A DNA stretch of 64,000 nucleotides from Chengkuizengella marina (GCF_009910845.1 NZ_SIJB01000012.1:99361-163360), one strand, 5' to 3'; shown: positions 1-10,926, numbered from the stretch's first letter. The notes: a model not told the origin generated them from the letters alone. Made by a program: numbers and translations.

Positions 1-224
1 TAATTTTTGCGATTCCTAGGCTAGAGGTAGGTCAAGGTTGGACTTTACCAACGATTTTTGCAGTAGTTTGGATTGGAATGGTACTGCTAATTATAGCTGC
101 GCATTTGCATGAAGTGTTAGGGGTAGACGAGGAAACAAAAAAAGAGATGAGAAGAGTAAAACAATATCAACGTTGGAAAAGAGAACAGTTGGTTTACGGA
201 AATAAAAGAAAAATGATGAGATGA
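1..224 (+). CDS. C-terminal part of a membrane protein (unrecognised)
   Basis: This is the 3' end of a gene that begins before the window. Read from base 3 there are 73 open residues up to a TGA at 222-224. A hydrophobic stretch near the middle (TIFAVVWIGMVLLIIAAHL) looks like a final membrane helix. It is followed by a Lys/Arg-rich tail that should face the cytoplasm. I do not recognise the family. A rho-independent terminator follows 50 bases later, so this gene ends its own transcript before ytoI. Confidence 0.6.
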   Translation, partial: IFAIPRLEVGQGWTLPTIFAVVWIGMVLLIIAAHLHEVLGVDEETKKEMRRVKQYQRWKREQLVYGNKRKMMR

Positions 225-272
225 TATATAAAAAAGTTTTTTGATGCTTGGATACAAAGCAATGTGAAATGG

Positions 273-310
273 AAATCTCTTATTCTGTTGAATGGAATAA
301 GAGATTTTTT
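273..310 (+). terminator. Rho-independent terminator
   Basis: The arms AAATCTCTTATTC and GAATAAGAGATTT pair perfectly around a short loop and end in a run of T. It closes the upstream partial gene. Confidence 0.85.
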
Positions 311-442
311 ATGGATTTACTCTTTAGTTAGGATCACTTAAGAAAAGATGACCAATGGGAGATTTTTATATATACTATATGTAAAGCATCTTTTTAGTTA
401 AATATATCCTAAAAATGAATTGATTTTGAGGTGTGATGATTA

Positions 443-1780
443 TTGAAAAATGTAGAAAATTCAAATAAAACAAAACATGAACAAATTTTAGAACATATAG
501 AGAGTTTAGAAATTGGTGCAAAAATTTCCGTTAGACAAATCGCAAAAAGTTTAGAAGTCAGTGAAGGAACGGCATACCGAGCTATAAAAGATGCTGAGAT
601 TCAAGGCTTAGTAAGTACAAGAGAAAGAATAGGCACCATAAGAATTGAAAAGAAGAACCGAATGAACATTGATCAACTTACCTTTGCTGATGTTGTAAGT
701 ATTGTTGATGGAAGTGTATTGGGGGGTGCCCAAGGATTGGATAAGCCCCTGAATAAATTTGTAATTGGTGCCATGAAATTGGAAGCCATGATGAGATATG
801 TTGATCCAGACAGCTTATTAATTGTGGGAAATAGAGATCAAGTACATAAGATTGCTTTGGAACACGGTGCAGGCGTGTTGATTACTGGGGGATTTGATGC
901 CAAAAGTGATGTAAAGAAGCTAGCAGATCAAAAGGAACTACCTTTAATTTCTTCTAGTTATGATTCATTTACGGTAGCTTCTATGATTAATCGAGCGATT
1001 TATGATCGATTAATCAAAAAGAAAATCATGTTAGTTGAAGATATGATCTATGTAAAAAAATCAGATGTTTATGTTTTGAAAAGTAATCATACAGTGAAGG
1101 ACATGCAAGAAATTGCTGAAAAATCTGGACATAGCAGATTCCCAATTGTGGATGAGTGGAATCGTGTAACAGGAATGATCACTTCTAAAGATATGATTGG
1201 TGCTCAAAGAAATCAAACCTTAGATAAATATATGACTAGGAATCCTATTACTGTAAATCTTCAAACCTCTATCACTTCTGCTGCCCATATGATGGTTTGG
1301 GAAGGAATAGAACTATTACCAGTAGTGGATCACCATCGAAAATTACTTGGAGTAATAAGTAGGAAAGATGTTTTACATGCGTTGCAGCATCTTCAAAAAC
1401 AACCTCAAATGGGAGAAACCTTTGAAAATCTCATATGGTCGGGATTTGAACAAGTACGCAACAATAAAGGGGAATTAGAGCTTCATGGTGAAATTACCCC
1501 TCAGATGACAAGTCAACTAGGTACCGTATCTGAAGGAGTACTTACCACTTTGATGACAAAATCAGCCTATCAGGTCATCAGTGATGTTAAAAAAGGAGAT
1601 TATGTATTAGATAATATCTCTACTTATTTTGTAAGACCTTTGCAAATTGATAGTCATATAAAAATATGTCCTGGAATTATAGAAGTCAGTCGAAAATTTG
1701 CAAAAGTGGAAGTACAGATTTTTCACGAAGTGGACTTAATCTGTAAAGCGATGTTAACGGCACAAATTATTGATTCGTAA
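443..1780 (+). CDS. ytoI: YtoI-type regulatory protein: HTH, DRTGG, CBS pair, hotdog domain
   Basis: The protein has 445 residues and starts with TTG, preceded by GAGGTG nine bases upstream. In order it shows an N-terminal winged-helix-like segment (about 12-70, with a SVRQIAKSLEVSEGTAYRAI helix-turn-helix), a DRTGG-type domain (about 76-185), two CBS motifs (about 200-315) and a C-terminal hotdog/thioesterase-like region (about 325-440). This order and length match Bacillus YtoI. CBS pairs bind adenine nucleotides, so a nucleotide-sensing regulator is the likely role, but no target is known. Its last codons overlap the convergent ytpI tail by 14 bases. Confidence 0.85.
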   Translation: MKNVENSNKTKHEQILEHIESLEIGAKISVRQIAKSLEVSEGTAYRAIKDAEIQGLVSTRERIGTIRIEKKNRMNIDQLTFADVVSIVDGSVLGGAQGLDKPLNKFVIGAMKLEAMMRYVDPDSLLIVGNRDQVHKIALEHGAGVLITGGFDAKSDVKKLADQKELPLISSSYDSFTVASMINRAIYDRLIKKKIMLVEDMIYVKKSDVYVLKSNHTVKDMQEIAEKSGHSRFPIVDEWNRVTGMITSKDMIGAQRNQTLDKYMTRNPITVNLQTSITSAAHMMVWEGIELLPVVDHHRKLLGVISRKDVLHALQHLQKQPQMGETFENLIWSGFEQVRNNKGELELHGEITPQMTSQLGTVSEGVLTTLMTKSAYQVISDVKKGDYVLDNISTYFVRPLQIDSHIKICPGIIEVSRKFAKVEVQIFHEVDLICKAMLTAQIIDS

Positions 1781-2063
1781 ACTTCATAATGTGTACATGA
1801 TTTCGGATGCCACCATATATATTAGCTAAACCTAACAACAAGAATACAATACCTACAATGATACGAGGCCAAGTGAACTCAAATAGAAATAGCTGTATAC
1901 ATGAAATAGTTAATAACGTAACTCCTATACTCATGTTCATACGTGATCTCATTAGTCCTTGTTGTTTGGCATCCTTTGTACGCCTTGCCTTCATACTGAA
2001 ATAAAAGGAAAGCCATGCTGATACTAATACAATAATGTAGGGTAAGTAATTGAGAAAATTCAT
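1767..2063 (-). CDS. ytpI: YtpI-like small membrane protein
   Basis: This 98-residue protein has three predicted membrane helices (about 6-23, 44-64 and 68-86) and a basic loop (KARRTKDAKQQ) after the first. Its size, helix pattern and position beside ytoI and ytrHI match Bacillus YtpI, which has no known function. In Bacillus, nrnA (ytqI) lies between ytrI and ytpI; here that gene is absent and about 100 bases separate ytpI from ytrI. The gene converges on ytoI with overlapping 3' ends. Confidence 0.75.
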   Translation of the reverse strand: MNFLNYLPYIIVLVSAWLSFYFSMKARRTKDAKQQGLMRSRMNMSIGVTLLTISCIQLFLFEFTWPRIIVGIVFLLLGLANIYGGIRNHVHIMKFTNQ

Positions 2064-2165
2064 TTGTTCATCTCCATCTTCTATTACTAACTTTTTTTAC
2101 TATATGACAACTATTGTATCAAAAAAAGCAGGTACAACTCAATTTATAACTATCCTTGACTTATC

Positions 2166-2693
2166 TTATGAATCTGGATTAAATTCTTCAACCGTGATCC
2201 AAAAGGTAACTTCGCCGTAAACAACGAACATATATTGTATTTCAACAACATAATCCCTTTCATGAACATTAATGTAAGTTTTTCTACCATACAATTGTTT
2301 AACATAATCAGGGTCTTTATAAATGATCGAAACTTGCTTCCCTTTTAATACTTTTAGATCGTCACTTACTTCATTTTTTATATCATTTTTTATAAGATCA
2401 TCTAGTGGTTCTTTATCTTTATCCTCTTGAATTTTAATGATAATGGAATGAATAACTGTATTTGAATCTTTATACTTTTCTAAACCTTCAATTTTTGACA
2501 GTAAATCTTTATTTTCTTGACGGATCGTCTCGTTGATTTTAAACATCTCTTGCATATTGTGTTGGTATATAATCATGTAAACAGCAGCTCCAATGATCAT
2601 ACCGGATACGATGAGAGCAATGGCTTGCATATACTTTAAAAATCTTGTGATCGATGGAACTCTCAAGAGGAATTTCCTCCATTGCTTAACCAA
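2166..2693 (-). CDS. ytrI: YtrI-like sporulation membrane protein
   Basis: The protein has 175 residues. A basic N-terminus is followed by one membrane helix (about 22-43), a coiled-coil-like segment (about 50-75) and a soluble domain rich in Lys/Asp that should lie outside the membrane. This layout, and the 31-base overlap with ytrH upstream, match the Bacillus ytrHI operon. That operon is expressed in the mother cell under sigma-E and is needed for efficient sporulation. The assignment rests on synteny and architecture more than on a specific motif. Confidence 0.8.
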   Translation of the reverse strand: MVKQWRKFLLRVPSITRFLKYMQAIALIVSGMIIGAAVYMIIYQHNMQEMFKINETIRQENKDLLSKIEGLEKYKDSNTVIHSIIIKIQEDKDKEPLDDLIKNDIKNEVSDDLKVLKGKQVSIIYKDPDYVKQLYGRKTYINVHERDYVVEIQYMFVVYGEVTFWITVEEFNPDS

Positions 2694-2995
2694 AGCATCA
2701 GAGTTGTACCTGATTGAGCACCTATAAAGGCACTAATAATTTGCAATATTTGTTTAATTGCAGGTGAAAGATGACCGTCCACGACGTTACTTTCTATCAG
2801 ACGAAGTGGATCAATGGTTCCTCCTATAGCCACAACAACTGCCCATATTTTCACGTTTTTTGCAACTTCTTGCATTGTAAAAGATGGTGGCTGCAACGTA
2901 AGTGTAGCAGCTATTCCAGCTAATAAACTAGCACCAAGTACAACCCCAAAAGCAATCATATAATCTGTAATCATTTTAGTTAATAAATTCCCCAT
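2663..2995 (-). CDS. ytrH: YtrH sporulation membrane protein
   Basis: This 110-residue protein has hydrophobic segments at about 10-32, 45-62 and 82-102. The IGGTIDPLRLIESN and IGAQSGTTLMLWL stretches are typical of YtrH. A strong AGGAAGT-type ribosome site sits just before the ATG. It is the first gene of the ytrH-ytrI pair and reads away from dnaE. In Bacillus ytrHI is sigma-E dependent; I did not find a convincing sigma-E promoter by eye. Confidence 0.85.
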   Translation of the reverse strand: MGNLLTKMITDYMIAFGVVLGASLLAGIAATLTLQPPSFTMQEVAKNVKIWAVVVAIGGTIDPLRLIESNVVDGHLSPAIKQILQIISAFIGAQSGTTLMLWLSNGGNSS

Positions 2996-3265
2996 TGTGA
3001 TACTTCCTTTCTATTAAACAGGAAAGAAAAACTTTCCATTTAATTTAAGTTGAAACAATACAAGCCCTCTATATTAATGTATGGGGTGAGTTTAATGAAT
3101 TATGCTAAAATAGAGTAAAGAAGATTTACAAAATGTTAGACATTTTTTTATGACAAATCACATACCGATCTTTTTTCGAACATATGTTTTATCTGAAGGG
3201 CTTTTTTATGGTAAAATGAAGTTAAATAACTAGCTTTGAGATGATTATAAGGAGCGGTAGGAGAA

Positions 3266-6200
3266 ATGGAAAGCTTTACTCATCTTCACGTACATAGTGA
3301 ATATAGTTTATTGGATGGAGCAGCTCGAATCGATCAATTAACGAAAAAAGCTTCTGATTTATCCATGAGTGCACTTGCATTAACTGATCATGGCGTGATG
3401 TATGGAGCTCTCCCTTTTTATAAATCGTGTCTAAAAAACAATATAAAACCCATCATTGGTTGTGAGGTATATTTCACGGCTGAATCTTTGCATGAAAAAA
3501 AATCTAGAAAAGAGAGTCCGATATATCATCTAATATTGTTATGCAAAAATGAAAAAGGTTATAAAAACTTAATGAAAATTTGTTCGATCGCACATCTCAA
3601 AGGACATCACTATAAACCTAGAATTGATGAGCGATATTTAAAACAACATGCAGAGGGACTCATATGTTTAAGCGCTTGTTTAGGAGGAGAAGTTTCTCAA
3701 CATTTACTTCATGAAGAGTGGGATATAGCTAAAAAGGCAGCCAAACGTTATCAAAGTATATTTGGAGACGATTTTTATTTAGAGCTGCAGGACCATGGTA
3801 TTTATGAACAGAAAAAAGTGATGAATAACATGATCAAACTAAGTCGTGAAACCGGAATACAATTAGTAGCAACAAATGATGTCCATTATATTCAACAAGA
3901 GGACTATTCTGTACAGGATGTTTTAATTTGTATCGGCACTGGTAAAACGATAGAGGATTCACATAGAATGAAGTTTCAAACAGATCAACTGTATTTAAAA
4001 AGTCAATCTGAGATGAATGATTTATTTTCATTTGTACCTGAAGCAATTCGTAATACAAAAATTATTGAAGACAAATGTAATCTGCAGCTATCATTAGGAA
4101 CGTCTATTTTACCCCAATATGCACCAATACCAGAGGAATTTAACTCACATACTTATTTGAAAGAGCTTTGTGAAAAAGGTTTACTAAAAAGATATAGAGC
4201 CTTACAAGAGTGGCAGGATTTATCGTTTCAGACAGAAGTGAGGGAAAGACTAGATTACGAACTTCGTGTCATTCAAAATATGGGGTATTCGGATTATTTT
4301 TTAATCGTTTGGGACTTTATTCGTTTTGCACATGAAAAAAACATTATGACTGGACCAGGAAGAGGATCTTCAGCTGGTAGTTTAGTCGCCTATGTATTAA
4401 ATATAACGGACGTCGATCCGATACGTTACCAACTCCTATTTGAAAGGTTTTTAAATCCTGAAAGAATTTCTATGCCAGATATTGATATTGATTTTAGTGA
4501 TGAGAGACGAGAAGAAGTGATTGATTATGTTGTACAAAAATATGGGTCAGAACATGTAGCCCAAATTATCACTTTTGGTACAATGGCAGCAAAAGCCGCT
4601 GTAAGAGATGTTGGAAGAGTGCTAAACTTTCCATATCAGGAAGTGGATAAAACAGCAAAAATGATTCCGAATCAGCTTGGCATTACCATTGATAAAGCCA
4701 TTTCTTATAATCCTGATCTAAAAAGTACTTATGAAAAAAACGAGAAAATTTATGAACTTTTAAATATGGCATCTAAAGTAGAAGGTTTTCCTAGACATGC
4801 TTCTACTCATGCAGCGGGTGTTGTTATATCTAAAGAACCTTTAACAAATTACGTTCCTCTGCAAGAAGGAACAGATCAAATTCCATTAACTCAATATCCT
4901 ATGGAGCAGTTAGAATCTATTGGACTTCTAAAGATGGATTTTTTAGGTCTTCGCACACTATCTATTATTGAAAGAACACTGGATTGGATCAAACAACAGG
5001 CTGATGTAGAAATAGATTTACAAAAAATAAATGTAAATGATGCAACAACATATGAGATGTTAAGCAAAGGGGAAACTACAGGAATCTTTCAATTAGAATC
5101 CTCTGGTGTACGTCGTGTCCTAAAAGAGTTAAAGCCTTCAGAATTTGAGGATATTATTTCCGTGTTAGCCTTATATCGACCTGGGCCAATGGAGTTTATT
5201 CCCAAATATATTCAGGGTAAACATAAGCAAATTGAAGTGGAATACCCTCACTCCTCTCTCAAATCCATATTATCTGACACATATGGCATTATCGTGTATC
5301 AAGAGCAAATTATGCAAATTGCATCAAAGATGGCAGGATTTAGTTTGGGTGAGGCAGATCTTCTTAGACGAGCTGTATCTAAAAAGAAAAGAGAAGAGTT
5401 AAATAAACAACGTGAGGCTTTCGTAACAGGAAGTATAAATGAAGGGTATCCAGAAACAGATGCAAATAAAGTCTATGATATGATCGTTCGTTTTGCGGAT
5501 TATGGATTCCCAAGAGCTCATGCAACTGCTTATGGTGTATTAGCATTTCAAACGGCTTATTTAAAGGCACATTATCCAGTACAGTTTATGTCTGCTATGT
5601 TAACTTCCGTGATTGGAAATCAAGGGAAATTAGCCGAATATATTGATGAATGCAGAAGAATGAATATCAAAGTATTACCGCCAGATGTAAATGAAAGTGA
5701 TATTTTGTTTACACCAGTTACTAACCTAAACTTCAATGATCAATGGAAAGGTGCTATTCGATTCGGTTTGGCTGCCATTAAAAATGTTGGAACAACAGCA
5801 ATGAAATCTATCATCAAGGAAAGACAAATTTCGCCATTTGAAAACTTGTTGGATTTTTGTCAAAAAGTGGACTCTAAAGCATGTAATACAAGAGTTGTTG
5901 AATCGCTTATATTAAGTGGAGCTTTTGACTTGCTTCCTGGTCATCGTGCCCAATTGCTAGCTATGTTGGATGAAACGATGGATGCAGCTGTGAAATGGAA
6001 AAAGGAAAGAGAGGATTTACAAATCCATCTATTTGGACTAACGGAGGAAATGAACTGGACAATAGATTATCCAGATGTTTTAGCCTTTACAGAAATACAA
6101 AGGTTAGAACAAGAAAAAGAAATGTTGGGTTTATTCGTTTCTGGCCATCCCCTTGATGCATACCAAGATGAAATTGCCAAATTAACTATAAATGAAATCC

Positions 6201-6778
6201 ATCTATTGGGGGAGATGAAGGAAAATACCGTTGTTCGAGTAGTAGGTATGATTTCATCATTTAGAATGATTTTAACAAAGAAAGGTCAGCAAATGGCTTT
6301 TATGGAAATAGAAGATCGTGTTGCTAAAATTGAAGCCGTTATTTTTCCCGAAACATGGAAAATATATGGGAAAAACATCGAAAAAGGGAAAATTGTATAT
6401 CTTGATGGAAAACTACAACATCAAGATGAATCAGTAAAGCTATTGGCACAGCGTGTTGTTCCCATTGATGAAATCAACAAAGAAATTGTTGTTAAAGAAA
6501 GTTCTATACAAAAGCATGCTGAGAAAAAGGAAAAAAGTAAACTGAATAATAAACAGCAAGTATACATTAAGATCATGGAAATGAATCAAAGTGTTGAAAA
6601 ACTAGTGAGATTAAAAAAATTGCTGAAAAAACATTCAGGGTCTCTTGAGGTCATATTATTTTATGAACAACCCCATAAGATTGTAGCATTAAATGAATCA
6701 TACAATATAAAACCTTCACAAGATCTTTTTACATCTATAGAAGCAATATTAGGGAAAGGAACAGTAAAAGTAAGATAA
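3266..6778 (+). CDS. dnaE: DNA polymerase III alpha subunit, DnaE type
   Basis: This replicative polymerase has 1170 residues. In low-GC Gram-positives DnaE extends RNA primers before handing over to PolC. The N-terminal PHP domain begins at once (THLHVHSEYSLLDGA). The family-C active site MPDIDIDFSDERR starts at residue 403, with Asp405 and Asp407 as catalytic acids. A helix-hairpin-helix region and an OB fold (about 985-1070, VVRVVGMISSFRMILTKKG) follow. It is slightly longer than the 1115-residue Bacillus enzyme and lacks the PolC exonuclease insertion, so it is DnaE and not PolC. Confidence 0.97.
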   Translation: MESFTHLHVHSEYSLLDGAARIDQLTKKASDLSMSALALTDHGVMYGALPFYKSCLKNNIKPIIGCEVYFTAESLHEKKSRKESPIYHLILLCKNEKGYKNLMKICSIAHLKGHHYKPRIDERYLKQHAEGLICLSACLGGEVSQHLLHEEWDIAKKAAKRYQSIFGDDFYLELQDHGIYEQKKVMNNMIKLSRETGIQLVATNDVHYIQQEDYSVQDVLICIGTGKTIEDSHRMKFQTDQLYLKSQSEMNDLFSFVPEAIRNTKIIEDKCNLQLSLGTSILPQYAPIPEEFNSHTYLKELCEKGLLKRYRALQEWQDLSFQTEVRERLDYELRVIQNMGYSDYFLIVWDFIRFAHEKNIMTGPGRGSSAGSLVAYVLNITDVDPIRYQLLFERFLNPERISMPDIDIDFSDERREEVIDYVVQKYGSEHVAQIITFGTMAAKAAVRDVGRVLNFPYQEVDKTAKMIPNQLGITIDKAISYNPDLKSTYEKNEKIYELLNMASKVEGFPRHASTHAAGVVISKEPLTNYVPLQEGTDQIPLTQYPMEQLESIGLLKMDFLGLRTLSIIERTLDWIKQQADVEIDLQKINVNDATTYEMLSKGETTGIFQLESSGVRRVLKELKPSEFEDIISVLALYRPGPMEFIPKYIQGKHKQIEVEYPHSSLKSILSDTYGIIVYQEQIMQIASKMAGFSLGEADLLRRAVSKKKREELNKQREAFVTGSINEGYPETDANKVYDMIVRFADYGFPRAHATAYGVLAFQTAYLKAHYPVQFMSAMLTSVIGNQGKLAEYIDECRRMNIKVLPPDVNESDILFTPVTNLNFNDQWKGAIRFGLAAIKNVGTTAMKSIIKERQISPFENLLDFCQKVDSKACNTRVVESLILSGAFDLLPGHRAQLLAMLDETMDAAVKWKKEREDLQIHLFGLTEEMNWTIDYPDVLAFTEIQRLEQEKEMLGLFVSGHPLDAYQDEIAKLTINEIHLLGEMKENTVVRVVGMISSFRMILTKKGQQMAFMEIEDRVAKIEAVIFPETWKIYGKNIEKGKIVYLDGKLQHQDESVKLLAQRVVPIDEINKEIVVKESSIQKHAEKKEKSKLNNKQQVYIKIMEMNQSVEKLVRLKKLLKKHSGSLEVILFYEQPHKIVALNESYNIKPSQDLFTSIEAILGKGTVKVR

Positions 6779-6928
6779 TTGGGTATCATAAAACAAATCA
6801 CTTATTGATCACTTTTCATCACTTTACAATTCGTAAAATCTAGGATAAGCTTTGTTATGGGGAAGGATAAGGTTTATCAAGAAACTTTAATCTATAACTT
6901 ACAAACAAATTCAGGAGGTTCTTCATTC

Positions 6929-7117
6929 ATGTGGACAGTAATTTATATTGCACCCACTGAAAAAATGGCTGAGCGATTAAAGGATAACCTGACAACCGAA
7001 GGTTTTTTTGTAAAAATAAAATCAAGCGGATTATCCAAAAATCAATTTGAAATATTGGTCCCTGAGGGAGAAGTGGAAGAAGTACAAGAGGTACTAAGTA
7101 CCCTGCTTCATACATAA
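6929..7117 (+). CDS. Conserved small protein between dnaE and accD
   Basis: The protein has 62 residues. The ATG at 6929 is chosen because AGGAGG (6913-6918) stands ten bases before it; an upstream in-frame start at 6857 has no ribosome site. The protein is mixed alpha/beta with no membrane segment and ends in an acidic PEGEVEEVQEVL helix. Proteins with this MWTVIYIAP opening occur at the same place in Paenibacillaceae as far as I recall. Function unknown. Confidence 0.75.
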   Translation: MWTVIYIAPTEKMAERLKDNLTTEGFFVKIKSSGLSKNQFEILVPEGEVEEVQEVLSTLLHT

Positions 7118-7197
7118 CCAAGCTGCAATACATACATGTTAGTTTAACCTTATAAAAATGAAGCGTGTAAAAATAAAACGCCTTGTGAGGTGTAATA

Positions 7198-8070
7198 GTG
7201 TTTAAAGATCTATTTAATAAAAAAAGAAAATATGCAACAATCCCTTCTGAAAACTCTAAGCGAGACAATATTCCAGAAGGATTGATGAACAAGTGTCCAA
7301 AATGTGGAACTATTCAATTTAATAAAGAGTTAGAAAAAAATTTAAAAGTTTGTTCAGGTTGTGGTTATCATTTTAGATTAAATGCCCAAGAAAGATTTCA
7401 AATCACATTAGATGATGGAAGAATATTTGAATTTGACAGTGATATGATTTCTGAAGATCCATTAGATTTTCCAGGATATAAAGAAAAGATAGCAAAACAT
7501 CAGGATAAAACTGGTTTTAAAGATTCCATCATCACAGGAGAAGGAACCATTGGAGGTTTTCCTGTGGTAGTGGCAGGGATGAGCTTTGAATTTTTTGGCG
7601 GAAGCATGGGATCTGTTGTTGGTGAAAAAGTAACTAGAGCGATTGAAACTGCAATGAATAAAAACTATCCACTGCTTATTTTTTCTACATCTGGTGGTGC
7701 TAGGATGGAAGAAAGTATTTTAAGTCTAATGCAAATGGCCAAAACAAGCGCAGCAATCCAAAAATTTAGTGATCAAGGTGGATTGTATATTTCCATTATT
7801 ACAGATCCAACTTTTGGAGGCGTTCCTGCGAGCTTTGCGATGTTAGGAGATTACATTATCGCAGAACCAGGTGCTGCTTTTGGATTTACTGGTAGAAGAG
7901 TGATCGAGCAGACGATTAGGCAAAAATTACCAGAAACCTTTCAAACAGCTGAATTTAATTTAAAACATGGACAGCTGGACAAAGTTGTGCCACGTGATCA
8001 AATGAGAAACACGTTAATTAAATTATTGGATTTACATTTAACAAAGGAGGAAAACGAATATGGCGAATGA
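7198..8070 (+). CDS. accD: Acetyl-CoA carboxylase carboxyltransferase beta subunit
   Basis: The 290-residue beta subunit of carboxyltransferase works with AccA to move carboxyl from biotin to acetyl-CoA, the first step of fatty acid synthesis. A four-cysteine zinc ribbon is visible (Cys33, Cys36, Cys52, Cys55). It is followed by the crotonase-like core with the oxyanion loop [10 protein letters not shown] and [13 protein letters not shown]. The start is GTG, with GAGGTG nine bases upstream. The stop overlaps accA by 11 bases, which points to translational coupling of the two subunits. Confidence 0.96.
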   Translation: MFKDLFNKKRKYATIPSENSKRDNIPEGLMNKCPKCGTIQFNKELEKNLKVCSGCGYHFRLNAQERFQITLDDGRIFEFDSDMISEDPLDFPGYKEKIAKHQDKTGFKDSIITGEGTIGGFPVVVAGMSFEFFGGSMGSVVGEKVTRAIETAMNKNYPLLIFSTSGGARMEESILSLMQMAKTSAAIQKFSDQGGLYISIITDPTFGGVPASFAMLGDYIIAEPGAAFGFTGRRVIEQTIRQKLPETFQTAEFNLKHGQLDKVVPRDQMRNTLIKLLDLHLTKEENEYGE

Positions 8071-9028
8071 ACTGCCATTTGAAAAACCTCTTATAGAATT
8101 ACGTGAAAAAATTAATGAGATACGTAAATTTGGTATTGAAAAAGAAATTGATATATCAGAAGAAATCAATCGCCTTGAACAAAGATATACGGACTTGGAG
8201 GAAGAGATTTTTTCTAATTTAACAGTCTCTCAAAAGATACTAATAGCAAGGCATCCTTTGCGTCCTACCACTTTAGATTATGTTCAACACATATTTGATG
8301 ATTTTATAGAATTGCATGGTGATCGTACGTATGGGGATGATTTAGCGATTGTTGGTGGAATTGCTAAGTTGAATGGACAACCAGTTACTATTGTTGGTCA
8401 TCAGAAAGGAAAAGACACTAAGGATAATATAGCACGTAATTTTGGAATGCCTCACCCTGAAGGATTCCGTAAAGGATTGCGTTTAATGAAACAAGCAAAT
8501 AAATTTAAAAGACCCATTATTACATTTATTGATACCCCTGGTGCTTATCCAGGTGGTGCTGCAGAAGAAAGAGGTCAGGCAGAAGCTATAGCTAAGAATT
8601 TATTGGAAATGGCTGGTTTTGAAGTACCTATAATTTGTATTGTTATTGGTGAAGGTGGTAGTGGTGGAGCTCTGGCATTAGGTGTGGGAAATAGAGTGCT
8701 TATGTTAGAAAACGCCATTTATTCAGTGAGCAGCCCTGAAGCTGCTGCTTCTATCCTTTACAAAGATGCTTCCAAGTCTCTTCTTGCAGCAGAGTCCATG
8801 AGAATAACAGCAAATCATATTCATAACTTTGGAGTAGCTGATGATATCATTCCTGAACCAAAAGGGGGAGCTCATAAGGACGTTAAATACCAAGCTGAGA
8901 TGATAAAAGAAACCATATTGAAACATCTACTACAACTTAATGGGTTGGATGAATTTGAGATAAAAGAAGATAGATACAACAAATTTAGGAAAATAGGGAG
9001 TTTTACTGTGCCTGAGGAAGTATATTAG
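8060..9028 (+). CDS. accA: Acetyl-CoA carboxylase carboxyltransferase alpha subunit
   Basis: This 322-residue partner of AccD forms the alpha2-beta2 carboxyltransferase. An N-terminal helical hairpin (about 1-75) leads into the crotonase fold, with [19 protein letters not shown] and the glycine-rich [13 protein letters not shown] loop. AAGGAGG inside the end of accD serves as its ribosome site. Only 23 bases separate it from pyk; pfkA, which lies between accA and pyk in Bacillus, is missing. Confidence 0.96.
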   Translation: MANELPFEKPLIELREKINEIRKFGIEKEIDISEEINRLEQRYTDLEEEIFSNLTVSQKILIARHPLRPTTLDYVQHIFDDFIELHGDRTYGDDLAIVGGIAKLNGQPVTIVGHQKGKDTKDNIARNFGMPHPEGFRKGLRLMKQANKFKRPIITFIDTPGAYPGGAAEERGQAEAIAKNLLEMAGFEVPIICIVIGEGGSGGALALGVGNRVLMLENAIYSVSSPEAAASILYKDASKSLLAAESMRITANHIHNFGVADDIIPEPKGGAHKDVKYQAEMIKETILKHLLQLNGLDEFEIKEDRYNKFRKIGSFTVPEEVY

Positions 9029-9051
9029 TTTGGACTAGGAGGAGTAGAAAC

Positions 9052-10806
9052 ATGCGTAAAACAAAAATTGTATGTACTTTAGGACCAGCAAGTGAAACAT
9101 TGGAAAAAACTAAAAAGCTAATCCAAGCAGGGTTGAATGTGGGAAGATTAAATTTCTCTCATGGTGATTTTGAAGAACATGGAAATCGCATCACAAATAT
9201 CAGAAAAGCTAGTGAAGAGTTAGGTAAGACTGTTGCCATCTTATTAGATACAAAAGGACCTGAAATTAGAACAGGGAAATTAAAGGAAGATAAGGTTCAA
9301 CTTGTTGCCAACGAATTTATTACCTTAACTACAGAAGAAATTCAAGGTGATCAAAATCGTGTAGCTATTACTTATGACAAACTTCCCGAAGAAGTTCAAA
9401 TCGGATCTACGATATTAATTGATGATGGATTAATTGGTTTGAAAGTTGTGGAAGTCCAAAATACTGAAATTAAATGTCAAATTGTGAATGGTGGCTTGCT
9501 TGGCAGTAGAAAAGGTGTAAATGTACCTGGGGTAAAGATTTCTTTACCTGGTATAACTGAAAAGGATACCAATGATATTATTTTTGGAATTGAGCAAGGG
9601 GTAGACTTTATTGCAGCTTCATTTGTGCGAAAAGCAAGTGATGTATTAGAAATTCGGGATTTATTACAACGTTATAATGCACAGCATATTCATATCATTT
9701 CAAAAATTGAGAATCAAGAAGGTGTAGACAATCTTGATGAAATTTTAGAAGTATCCGATGGTTTAATGGTGGCACGTGGAGATCTTGGAGTTGAAATTCC
9801 AGCTGAAGAAGTACCATTAGTTCAAAAACGAATGATTGATAAATGTAACCAATCAGGGAAACCAGTGATTACGGCCACACAAATGCTTGATTCTATGCAG
9901 CGTAACCCTCGCCCAACTAGAGCAGAAGCGAGTGATGTTGCCAATGCGATTTTTGATGGAACGGATGCTATCATGTTATCTGGAGAAACAGCTCAAGGGA
10001 AATATCCTTTGGAATCAGTACAGACAATGGCTCGAATTGCAGAAAAAGCAGAATCTGCACTTGAATACCGTGAAATCTTCTTAAAACAATCGAGTATTCA
10101 ACAAATAACGGTTACTGAATCCATCAGTCAATCCGTTGCGAACTCAGCTTTAGATTTAAATGCAAAAGCTATTTTCACTTCCACACAAAGTGGTTATACA
10201 GCTCGAATGGTTTCCAAATATCGTCCGAAGTCTCCAATTATTGCAGTAACTCCTGATGAAGTGGTTATGCGTCGCTTATCGTTAGTTTGGGGAGTGAATC
10301 CAGTTAAAGGAGAGCAGGCAGAGTCTACAGATAAAATGTTTGAATTAGCAGTAAATAGTGGTTTGAGAGCAGGGTATGTTCAATTCGGAGATTTAGTAGT
10401 GATCACAGCAGGAGTTCCAATTGGGCGTTCAGGCACAACAAACTTAATTAAAATCCACCACATTGGCGAAATGATTGCTAAAGGTCAAGGAATAGGTAGT
10501 TATAGTGTAACAGGTAAAGTTGTTGCAGCCCGTACACCAGAAGAAGCCAAAGAAAAGGTTTCAGAAGGATGTATATTAGTGACAATTGGAACCGATAAGG
10601 ATTATATTCCAGCGATGCAAAAAGCATCAGCAATTATAACTGAGACAGGTGGTCTTACTTCACATGCAGCAGTAGTAGGAGTTGAACTAGGTATTCCTGT
10701 TATTGTAAATGTACAGAATGCTCTAGACATATTAAAAGATGGCATGGATGTTTCTGTATATAGTGAACAAGGCTTCATTTATTCTGGGAAATCAGAAACA
10801 TTATAA
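9052..10806 (+). CDS. pyk: Pyruvate kinase with C-terminal PEP-utiliser-like domain
   Basis: The protein has 584 residues. The TIM barrel holds [12 protein letters not shown] at the N-terminus, the metal-binding [12 protein letters not shown] and the [12 protein letters not shown] region. A B domain and the C-terminal allosteric domain (to about 473) follow. An extra domain from about 480 to 584 contains [18 protein letters not shown], like the PEP-synthase phosphohistidine domain. This extension is usual in Bacillus and Geobacillus enzymes. GGAGGAG precedes the ATG. It forms the end of an acc-pyk operon closed by a strong terminator. Confidence 0.96.
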   Translation: MRKTKIVCTLGPASETLEKTKKLIQAGLNVGRLNFSHGDFEEHGNRITNIRKASEELGKTVAILLDTKGPEIRTGKLKEDKVQLVANEFITLTTEEIQGDQNRVAITYDKLPEEVQIGSTILIDDGLIGLKVVEVQNTEIKCQIVNGGLLGSRKGVNVPGVKISLPGITEKDTNDIIFGIEQGVDFIAASFVRKASDVLEIRDLLQRYNAQHIHIISKIENQEGVDNLDEILEVSDGLMVARGDLGVEIPAEEVPLVQKRMIDKCNQSGKPVITATQMLDSMQRNPRPTRAEASDVANAIFDGTDAIMLSGETAQGKYPLESVQTMARIAEKAESALEYREIFLKQSSIQQITVTESISQSVANSALDLNAKAIFTSTQSGYTARMVSKYRPKSPIIAVTPDEVVMRRLSLVWGVNPVKGEQAESTDKMFELAVNSGLRAGYVQFGDLVVITAGVPIGRSGTTNLIKIHHIGEMIAKGQGIGSYSVTGKVVAARTPEEAKEKVSEGCILVTIGTDKDYIPAMQKASAIITETGGLTSHAAVVGVELGIPVIVNVQNALDILKDGMDVSVYSEQGFIYSGKSETL

Positions 10807-10846
10807 CCTCTTTAATCACAATCATATAGATTAAACTTTACTTTCT

Positions 10847-10884
10847 AAGAGCTTTGTCAGCCAAATCTGACTAGCTCTTTTTAT
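10847..10884 (+). terminator. Rho-independent terminator after pyk
   Basis: AGAGCT..GTCAG pairs with CTGAC..GCTCT around the loop CCAAAT, with a two-base internal mismatch, and ends in TTTTTA. Confidence 0.85.
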
Positions 10885-10926
10885 TATGTTAAAATAAAAA
10901 TATGGATAAAGTAGGAGGGGTACATA

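Noticed and set aside
6927..7292. A 121-codon leftward open frame across the small gene and the start of accD
   Set aside because: It lies antisense to two well-supported genes, has no ribosome site and no protein-like pattern; it is a shadow frame.
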